Positions 1 to 4,252 of a stretch of DNA of 7,491 nt are shown one piece after another (position 1 is the stretch's first letter; each line of letters starts with the position of its first letter). The position numbers and the translations under genes are program-made. Where the stretch lies: contig JAGNOB010000074.1 of the NCBI GenBank assembly GCA_017990305.1, forward strand, positions 1 through 7,491. The letters are read 5' to 3'. The DNA comes from Leucobacter sp. GTDB taxonomy: Bacteria > Actinomycetota > Actinomycetes > Actinomycetales > Microbacteriaceae. The notes beneath the pieces were generated by a model that did not search any database, had not been told where the DNA came from, and was given only the letters and a program-made list of their open reading frames with translations.

Positions 1-457
1 CGCCATAGTACGCCTTCGAGTACCACCGGCGTGCGAGCTCCTTGATCCTGGAAACGTCGATGGAGCGGTAGTGGAGCCGATCTTCGAGGGTCGGCATGTA
101 CTTCGCGACGAACCTGCGGTCCATGCCGATGGTGTTGCCGGCGACGAGGGGGCGACGCCCTTCTGGCACAAACTGGTTGATGTACTCCAGTACCTGCGTC
201 TCAGCCTCGGCCGGTGTGACGCCAGCTTCGATGCGGGGGAGAAGCCCTGACTTTTCGTGCATGTTGCGCACGAAATCGTTCATATGCTCCATCGCGGCCT
301 CGCCGGGATTGATGACGACATCGAAGCCTGGGTGCAACGGGGTGAGATTGAAATCGGTCACGATCACAGCGATCTCGCACAGCCCGTCGTTGTCTGTGTC
401 AAGCCCGGTCATTTCGCAGTCGATCCAGACGATCTGTTCTGCGGGGGCATTCGACAC
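1..457 (-). CDS. orn: Oligoribonuclease (DEDDh 3'-5' exonuclease), 3' end outside window
   Basis: Orn degrades 2-5 nt RNAs, the last step of mRNA turnover, to mononucleotides in the cytoplasm using two metal ions; it also clears pGpG from c-di-GMP breakdown in bacteria that make it. The 152 visible residues match the family closely. Exo I is WIDCEMTGL with D13 and E15. Exo II lies around NTIGMDRRF, with D113. The stretch HYRSIDVSRIKELARRW (129-145) is typical of Orn just before the last motif. The Exo III HxAxxD segment lies beyond the window edge, so roughly 40-50 residues are missing. The start is GTG at 457-455 because AAAGGAG (469-463) sits 5 nt upstream and the protein then begins MSNAPAEQIVWID, as in E. 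coli Orn. It is divergent from def. Identification is very secure; only the truncated end is unseen. Confidence 0.96.
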   Translation of the reverse strand, partial: MSNAPAEQIVWIDCEMTGLDTDNDGLCEIAVIVTDFNLTPLHPGFDVVINPGEAAMEHMNDFVRNMHEKSGLLPRIEAGVTPAEAETQVLEYINQFVPEGRRPLVAGNTIGMDRRFVAKYMPTLEDRLHYRSIDVSRIKELARRWYSKAYYG

Positions 458-490
458 GGTGACTCCTTTGAGCGGGGATACGGTCAGGCC

Positions 491-496
491 AGTCTA
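491..496 (-). promoter_or_regulatory. Probable -10 box (TAGACT) for orn
   Basis: Read on the minus strand, TAGACT fits the actinobacterial TAnnnT -10 pattern. It would start transcription near 484, giving a leader of about 27 nt that contains the AAAGGAG ribosome site (469-463). No convincing -35 box lies 16-18 nt upstream. The same hexamer followed by G occurs before two other genes in the window (at 2345-2340 minus and 3669-3674 plus), which supports a promoter role. It is only 10 bp from the def -10 box on the other strand. Confidence 0.5.
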
Positions 497-506
497 TCCG
501 CGCCGG

Positions 507-512
507 TAGGCT
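507..512 (+). promoter_or_regulatory. Probable -10 box (TAGGCT) for a leaderless def transcript
   Basis: TAGGCT fits TAnnnT and ends 7 nt before the def ATG at 520, so the predicted transcription start coincides with the A of the start codon. No Shine-Dalgarno of normal strength or spacing lies before the ATG; the only purine-rich bit is GGTAGG at 505-510, which overlaps the -10 box. Leaderless mRNAs of this geometry are common in Actinobacteria. No clear -35 box is visible. Confidence 0.5.
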
Positions 513-519
513 AGCCGTC

Positions 520-1086
520 ATGGCTATTCTCCCCATCACCATCTGCGGTGAGCCCGTACTGCACCGCCCGGCTGCCCCTGTGACCGAGTTCGATGCGAAG
601 CTGCGCACCCTCGTCGACGACATGTTTGAGACGACGATTGCTGCTCCCGGCGTCGGTCTCGCCGCCCCGCAGGTGGGCATCGGCCAGCGGCTGTTCGTGT
701 GGATGTATGAGGATCAGGATGAGGCGCCAGCACAGGGCGTCGCTATCAACCCGGAGTTGTGGATTGCGCCGCTCGAGCCTGGTCTCCCAGAGGAGGACGA
801 GGTTGAGGGCTGCCTGTCGTTCCCCGGCGAGCGCTTCCCGCTGCGTCGGTCACGGCGAGCGCTGTTGCGCGCGCAGGACATCGACGGCAAGCCGTTCGAA
901 TTCGAGACGAGCGGTTGGTTCGCGCGCATCATGCAGCATGAGTATGACCACCTGAACGGGCTGCTCTATGTGGATCGGCTCGTGCACCCGGACAGCAGGT
1001 CCGCGCAGAAAATCGAACGTAAGCGCGGCTGGGGTGTGCCTGGATTGAGTTGGCTGCCCGGCGTTGATGACCTCGAAGGGGAGTAG
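520..1086 (+). CDS. def: Peptide deformylase
   Basis: The enzyme removes the formyl group from the N-terminal formyl-methionine of nascent proteins at the ribosome, using a metal (usually Fe2+) held by one Cys and two His. All three signatures are present: GVGLAAPQ (44-51), EGCLS with metal ligand C98 (96-100), and QHEYDH with ligands H140 and H144 and catalytic E141 (139-144). The 188-residue length and the C-terminal GWGVPGLSWLPG (from about residue 169) match the Mycobacterium-type enzyme as I know it. The MAILPI N-terminus is also typical. No formyltransferase gene (fmt) lies beside it, so it may be a second deformylase copy rather than the one in a def-fmt operon; the window cannot settle this. 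The ATG at 520 is chosen because the family N-terminus starts here and a -10 box predicts a leaderless start. It is divergent from orn and convergent with the exporter gene. Confidence 0.97.
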   Translation: MAILPITICGEPVLHRPAAPVTEFDAKLRTLVDDMFETTIAAPGVGLAAPQVGIGQRLFVWMYEDQDEAPAQGVAINPELWIAPLEPGLPEEDEVEGCLSFPGERFPLRRSRRALLRAQDIDGKPFEFETSGWFARIMQHEYDHLNGLLYVDRLVHPDSRSAQKIERKRGWGVPGLSWLPGVDDLEGE

Positions 1087-1119
1087 CCCGGCGCTACGCC
1101 CTCTGCTGCCGCTGGCTAC
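1083..1119. terminator. Inverted repeat spanning two convergent stop codons, possible bidirectional terminator
   Basis: GTAGCC (1083-1088) pairs with GGCTAC (1114-1119). Continuing inward past a 2-nt bulge (1112-1113), CGGC (1089-1092) pairs with GCCG (1108-1111). This makes a 10-bp stem with a 15-nt loop. The def stop TAG (1084-1086) and the exporter stop TAG (1118-1116 on the minus strand) lie in opposite arms. A shorter alternative, GTAGC/GCTAC (1083-1087 with 1093-1097), also exists. There is no U tract on either side, so this is a T-less actinobacterial type terminator at best. Confidence 0.4.
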
Positions 1120-2333
1120 GTCCTGCTGAGTGCAGCGGTCTGCTTGGAAGTGGCCATCCAGCCGATGGCCGCAGCTGTCAGGAGTGCGGCGGTGAGCCCG
1201 AATGCCCAACCGAAGCCGGCGAGGTCGACGATCGCGCCCGCGATGAGCGGCCCGAGCACACCGCCGAGGTCGGTAATCATCGAGTAGGTAGACACGACCA
1301 TGCCGCCCTTTCGTTTGCCCATCACGTCGGCCAGTACGGCCTGATGGCCCGGGTTCGCGAGTGCTGAGCCGATGCCCGCGACGACGATGATCGCCATCGC
1401 GATGGGCAGCGAGCCAGAGAACGGGAACGCGGCGAATGCCGCCGCTAGCAGCAAGAAGCCTGTGATGAGTAGGGGCGTTCGGCCGATGGTGTCGCTCCAT
1501 TTTCCTGACGGGAAGATGAAGAGCGCGTTGCCCGCAGCGTAGGCGGCGAGCACCCACGCCGCGGTGGGCGCATCGCCGGCGAAGACGACGGCAACAAAGA
1601 TTGGGATGAGGGACACTCGCACGCCAAAGGATGTCCACCCGAACGAGAACGCCGAGAACAGCAGGGTTCGGAAGGTGGGCAGCCGCAGCGCCTCGCGGAG
1701 AGTTATTTCTTCCCCTGCAGGCTTCGACCCCGGTGCTGATTGCGGCAGTGCGTGCTTGCTGCGCAGTGCGATGGTGACGACGATGGCCGCAGCGACAAGC
1801 GTGAAGAAGTAGAAGATGAAGGGCGCCCTTAGGCCGTAGCTTGCGACGACGCCGCCGAGTACGGGCCCGAGAAGTCCGCCGAGGAGGAAGCTGGCGGCGT
1901 TCACGCTCGCGACGCGCGCGCGACCCTGTGGCGGGCTCGCCTCGACGAGAAGCGCCGTCGCGGCGATGCTGAACATTGCCGACCCCAGGCCACCGAGGCC
2001 GCGCAGGATGAGGAACTGCGGATAGTTCATCGCAAACGCTGCCGCGCCTGTCGAAGCGGCGACGATGAGGATCCCAGTCGTGTACGTCGCACGCTCGCCG
2101 AATTTGCTGACGACCCATCCGGCGAGGGGTGCACCGACGAGCCGCATGAGCGCGAAAGCACTGACGATTGCGGAGGCCGCGAACGTCGAGACTTGAAATT
2201 CGAGGGCGAACTGGGGGATCGCAGGCGCAACGACGCCGTAGCCAAGCGCGACGGTGAAACCGCCGGCGACGAGGGCCCACACTTCGAAGGGTAGCCGCAC
2301 CTTTGCGGGCTGGGATGCGGGCTGTTTGGGCAT
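1116..2333 (-). CDS. Major facilitator superfamily exporter, DHA1-like, 12 membrane segments
   Basis: This is a proton-coupled secondary transporter of the inner membrane, probably an efflux pump; the substrate cannot be read from sequence. The 405 residues are typical of a 12-helix MFS protein. A short charged N-terminus (1-16) leads into TM1 (about 17-37). Loop 2-3 carries a motif-A variant, GWVVSKFGERA (72-82), and it is echoed after TM8 as GKWSDTIGRT. TM4 holds a motif-B-like LILRGLGGLGSA (108-119) with R111. TM5 holds motif C, GGLLGPVLGG (152-161), which is diagnostic of drug/H+ antiporters of the DHA families. A hydrophilic central loop (about 190-215) separates the two halves. The ATG at 2333 follows a -10 box by 6 nt with no Shine-Dalgarno, suggesting a leaderless message. 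It is divergent from the chaA-like antiporter gene and convergent with def; no regulator gene is adjacent. Confidence 0.92.
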   Translation of the reverse strand: MPKQPASQPAKVRLPFEVWALVAGGFTVALGYGVVAPAIPQFALEFQVSTFAASAIVSAFALMRLVGAPLAGWVVSKFGERATYTTGILIVAASTGAAAFAMNYPQFLILRGLGGLGSAMFSIAATALLVEASPPQGRARVASVNAASFLLGGLLGPVLGGVVASYGLRAPFIFYFFTLVAAAIVVTIALRSKHALPQSAPGSKPAGEEITLREALRLPTFRTLLFSAFSFGWTSFGVRVSLIPIFVAVVFAGDAPTAAWVLAAYAAGNALFIFPSGKWSDTIGRTPLLITGFLLLAAAFAAFPFSGSLPIAMAIIVVAGIGSALANPGHQAVLADVMGKRKGGMVVSTYSMITDLGGVLGPLIAGAIVDLAGFGWAFGLTAALLTAAAIGWMATSKQTAALSRT

Positions 2334-2339
2334 CGAATC

Positions 2340-2345
2340 AGTCTA
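2340..2345 (-). promoter_or_regulatory. Probable -10 box (TAGACT) for a leaderless exporter transcript
   Basis: On the minus strand TAGACT (2345-2340) is followed by six bases and then the ATG at 2333, so transcription is predicted to begin at the A of the start codon. No purine-rich ribosome site precedes the ATG. At the usual 17-nt spacing the -35 position reads CGCCGC, which does not resemble TTGACA. Confidence 0.5.
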
Positions 2346-2382
2346 TCTCGCGACGGTGAGTGGCGGCGCGAAGAAGCTGCCC

Positions 2383-2411
2383 ATGCCATGCCCAGAAAGA
2401 ACACATAGAAT
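2383..2411 (+). promoter_or_regulatory. Probable sigma-70-type promoter for the chaA-like gene
   Basis: The -10 candidate is TAGAAT (2406-2411), one mismatch from TATAAT. At an ideal 17-nt spacing the -35 candidate is ATGCCA (2383-2388), four of six matches to TTGACA. The 2400-2418 segment is also the most AT-rich patch of this intergenic region. Transcription would start near 2418, leaving about 70 nt of leader before the ATG at 2490. Confidence 0.5.
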
Positions 2412-2425
2412 AATCATCAGACAGT

Positions 2426-2480
2426 GCCGCCGGGACGACTCGGCGGCTGTGTGCTGAGTGGGGACGGCCCCGCAGAGGGG
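2426..2480 (+). promoter_or_regulatory. Structured mRNA leader with two hairpins and the Shine-Dalgarno of the chaA-like gene
   Basis: Hairpin 1 has a perfect 7-bp stem, GCCGCCG (2426-2432) with CGGCGGC (2441-2447), and an 8-nt loop. Hairpin 2 pairs GTGGGG (2458-2463) with CCCCGC (2468-2473), including one G-U pair, around the loop ACGG. The Shine-Dalgarno AGAGGGG (2474-2480) follows immediately. The CCCC of hairpin 2 (2468-2471) can alternatively pair with the GGGG of the Shine-Dalgarno (2477-2480) across a 5-nt loop, so two exclusive folds are possible. The inverted repeats are seen directly; any regulatory role is inference. It does not show the conserved bases of the yybP-ykoY manganese riboswitch. 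Confidence 0.35.
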
Positions 2481-2489
2481 TGCATGGTT

Positions 2490-3644
2490 ATGCCCACCAC
2501 ATCAGTTCTCAGGCGCGTGCTCACGCGCTCGGCAATCGTCAGGCTCGTTCTCGGCTGGGGCGGTTTCGCCGCACTCACGCTCGCTGGCAGCGCCCTTGAC
2601 GGGGAACTGTCGACGCCTGTGCTGTTCACCGTACTCGGGTTGATTGTCGCCTTGATCCTTGCGTCTGCAACCGGCGTCGTCACTGAGGCCGAGCATCTCG
2701 CCGAGAAGCTCGGCGACCCATACGGCACGCTCGTGCTCACACTGTCGATCGTGCTCATCGAGGTGATCCTTATCTCCGCGGTGATGCTTGGGCCGGGAGA
2801 GCACGCGACGATCGCGCGCGATTCGGTCATGGCAGTCTCGATGATCATTCTGAACCTTGTCGTCGGGCTCGCGCTGCTCGTTGGAGCGCTGAAACACACG
2901 AACATGCGCCCGAATAAGACGGGCGTCTCGACCTACCTGTCGCTGCTTGTCGTACTTATCACCGTTGCATTCGCTCTGCCCGCACTCATCGGCACGGGAG
3001 GCTCCTACACTGCCGCTCAGGCGATCCCGATCATCGCGCTCACTGTCGTTCTCTACGCGTTCTTCCTCGTGCGCCAGATGGGCGCCCAGCGGGGCGACTT
3101 TCAGGAGGTCGTCGCAGTCAGCACGGGGGCGCAGCCCGTGGGCGGACCCGCCGAATCTAGTAACAAGGTCGCAGACGCACTCGCGAACCACCGGCCAGAG
3201 CTCATCGCACGCAGCCTGTTGCTTGTCGCGATGGTTGTGCCAATCGTGCTGCTCTCTCACGACATGGCCTCGCTGCTCGATGACGGCCTCGACAGGCTCG
3301 GGGCTCCGGTAGCGCTGTCAGGGATCCTCATCGCCATGATCGTGTTCCTCCCCGAGACCATCACGGCTATTCGGGCGGCCCTTGCCGGCGAGATTCAGCG
3401 CGTGAGTAACCTCTGCCACGGCGCTCTCGTGTCGACTGTGGGCCTTACGATCCCTGCGGTTCTCACGATTGGGCTCCTCACCGGTCAGACGGTGACCCTC
3501 GGTGAAGGGCCGACGAACCTGCTGCTACTCGGTGTGTCGCTGCTGCTCACTATGACGACGTTCTCGGGTCGCAGAGTCACTGCCCTGCACGGCGCAGCCC
3601 ACCTGTTCGTGTTTGTGCTGTACGGGATCACGGTGTTCCAGTAG
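2490..3644 (+). CDS. chaA: Ca2+/H+ (Na+/H+) antiporter, ChaA type, CaCA superfamily
   Basis: ChaA-type antiporters of the inner membrane extrude Ca2+ and, in some species, Na+ or K+ in exchange for protons, helping in alkaline and salt stress. From ATG 2490 the protein has 384 residues; E. coli ChaA has about 366. The first alpha-repeat is TEAEHLAEKLGDPYGTL and on (from residue 65), with acidic residues E66 and E91 (IVLIEVI). The second is FLPETITAIRAAL with E289, followed by RVSNLCHGALVSTVGLTIP. About 11 hydrophobic segments are visible, with a hydrophilic loop near residues 200-235. The start is uncertain. ATG 2490 has AGAGGGG 9 nt upstream. ATG 2484 would be only 3 nt from it. In-frame GTG codons at 2424 and 2451 lack a ribosome site and would place a GC-rich hairpin inside the coding region. 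It is divergent from the exporter, with its own promoter. The family is secure; the ion preference is not. Confidence 0.93.
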   Translation: MPTTSVLRRVLTRSAIVRLVLGWGGFAALTLAGSALDGELSTPVLFTVLGLIVALILASATGVVTEAEHLAEKLGDPYGTLVLTLSIVLIEVILISAVMLGPGEHATIARDSVMAVSMIILNLVVGLALLVGALKHTNMRPNKTGVSTYLSLLVVLITVAFALPALIGTGGSYTAAQAIPIIALTVVLYAFFLVRQMGAQRGDFQEVVAVSTGAQPVGGPAESSNKVADALANHRPELIARSLLLVAMVVPIVLLSHDMASLLDDGLDRLGAPVALSGILIAMIVFLPETITAIRAALAGEIQRVSNLCHGALVSTVGLTIPAVLTIGLLTGQTVTLGEGPTNLLLLGVSLLLTMTTFSGRRVTALHGAAHLFVFVLYGITVFQ

Positions 3645-3668
3645 CAGTCGCTTCGGGACGGAAACTCC

Positions 3669-3695
3669 TAGACTGGAAGTACCGACCCGAAAGGA
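3669..3695 (+). promoter_or_regulatory. -10 box (TAGACT) and Shine-Dalgarno (AAAGGA) before the YbjN-domain gene
   Basis: TAGACT at 3669-3674 is the same hexamer, with the same following G, as the predicted -10 boxes of orn and the exporter. Transcription would begin near 3681. AAAGGA (3690-3695) lies 9 nt before the ATG at 3705, a good ribosome site. The -35 position shows no TTGACA-like sequence. No clear terminator is visible between the chaA-like stop (3644) and this box, so read-through from upstream is also possible. Confidence 0.45.
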
Positions 3696-3704
3696 ACTCG
3701 CAGC

Positions 3705-4190
3705 ATGGGATTTTTCACCAAGGACACTCCGGCGCCGACCGCTGGGGGCGCGCTGAAGCCGCTCTCGAAAGACAGGATTAAGCACGCACTCGAAGAGGCC
3801 GGCTGGTCGTACAACGTCGATTCCGACGGCGACATCGGTGGCGGCTGGGAGTACGGTTCGTTCTACTTCTTCGTCAACGGCGAGAACGACGAACTGCTGT
3901 GTGTGCGCGGTTTTTGGCGCGGCGAGCTTGACGAGAGCCACTACATGCAGGCCCTCGAGACTGTCAACGAGTGGAACCGTGACAAGCTCTGGCCGAAGAT
4001 GTACGTCGCGCGCGACGACGCAGGCAACGTTCGCGTGAACGCTGAACTGAACGTCGACTATGAGCACGGCCTCACCGACGAGCAGCTCAGTCAGCACTTG
4101 CTGTGCGTCGTGAACACGAGCATGTCGGGCTTTGAACACCTCAACGAGGTGTTCCCTGACGTGTGGGAGAAGGCGAAGCCGCAGGAGTAG
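3705..4190 (+). CDS. YbjN-domain protein
   Basis: This is a 161-residue cytoplasmic protein of the YbjN family (the 'putative sensory transduction regulator' Pfam family), whose biochemical role is unknown. Visible landmarks are the start region L20-W34 (SKDRIKHALEEAGW), an acidic turn DSDGDIGGGW (39-48), a strand run GSFYFFVNG (51-59), GFWRG (69-73), then ALETVNEWNRDKLWPKMYV (83-101) and the C-terminal helix region about 123-155. The alternation of an N-terminal helix, a beta meander and a Val-Asn-x-Trp-Asn helix is typical of YbjN proteins, whose fold is often compared with type III secretion chaperones. There is no signal peptide or membrane segment, and it is acidic overall. Its ATG has a good Shine-Dalgarno (3690-3695). 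A hairpin overlapping its stop separates it from the HSP90-family gene 62 bp downstream, so it is probably not part of that operon. Confidence 0.85.
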   Translation: MGFFTKDTPAPTAGGALKPLSKDRIKHALEEAGWSYNVDSDGDIGGGWEYGSFYFFVNGENDELLCVRGFWRGELDESHYMQALETVNEWNRDKLWPKMYVARDDAGNVRVNAELNVDYEHGLTDEQLSQHLLCVVNTSMSGFEHLNEVFPDVWEKAKPQE

Positions 4191-4209
4191 CGGGCATCCC
4201 CGCCCGCTA
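4188..4209 (+). terminator. Hairpin terminator overlapping the YbjN-gene stop codon
   Basis: TAGCGGGC (4188-4195) and GCCCGCTA (4202-4209) form a perfect 8-bp stem around a 6-nt loop (ATCCCC). The stop TAG is the first three bases of the left arm. There is no downstream U run (the sequence continues A, then ACACTTCC), so it would be a T-less, hairpin-only terminator or an RNA 3'-end stabiliser. Confidence 0.55.
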
Positions 4210-4252
4210 ACACTTCCGTCACCCAATCGTCCGTTCCGAACTGAGGTATCCC

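Noticed and set aside
96..514. Plus-strand open frames opposite orn
   Set aside because: The minus-strand frame encodes a clear oligoribonuclease from GTG 457; the plus-strand frames have no motif.
850..2280. Long open frame on the minus strand (476 codons)
   Set aside because: It overlaps the exporter in another frame and is dominated by Arg, Ala, His and Pro, typical of shifted reading of high-GC DNA; the exporter frame has full MFS motifs.
2424..2489. GTG 2424, GTG 2451 or ATG 2484 as the start of the ChaA-type protein
   Set aside because: The GTGs have no ribosome site and would encode a non-hydrophobic Gly/Pro tail not seen in ChaA; ATG 2484 is only 3 nt from the Shine-Dalgarno. ATG 2484 remains the second choice.
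2418..2489. yybP-ykoY manganese riboswitch before the antiporter
   Set aside because: The leader is short and lacks the conserved paired loops of that class; only generic hairpins are visible.
2502..3260. Minus-strand open frame of 252 codons rich in Asp, Arg, Glu and His
   Set aside because: This is the usual antisense image of hydrophobic membrane codons in the ChaA-type gene.
4210..4252. CIRCE or HAIR heat-shock operator before the HSP90-family gene
   Set aside because: No TTAGCACTC/GAGTGCTAA or CTTGAGT/ACTCAAG type inverted repeat is present; the only inverted repeat is the terminator-like hairpin ending at 4209.
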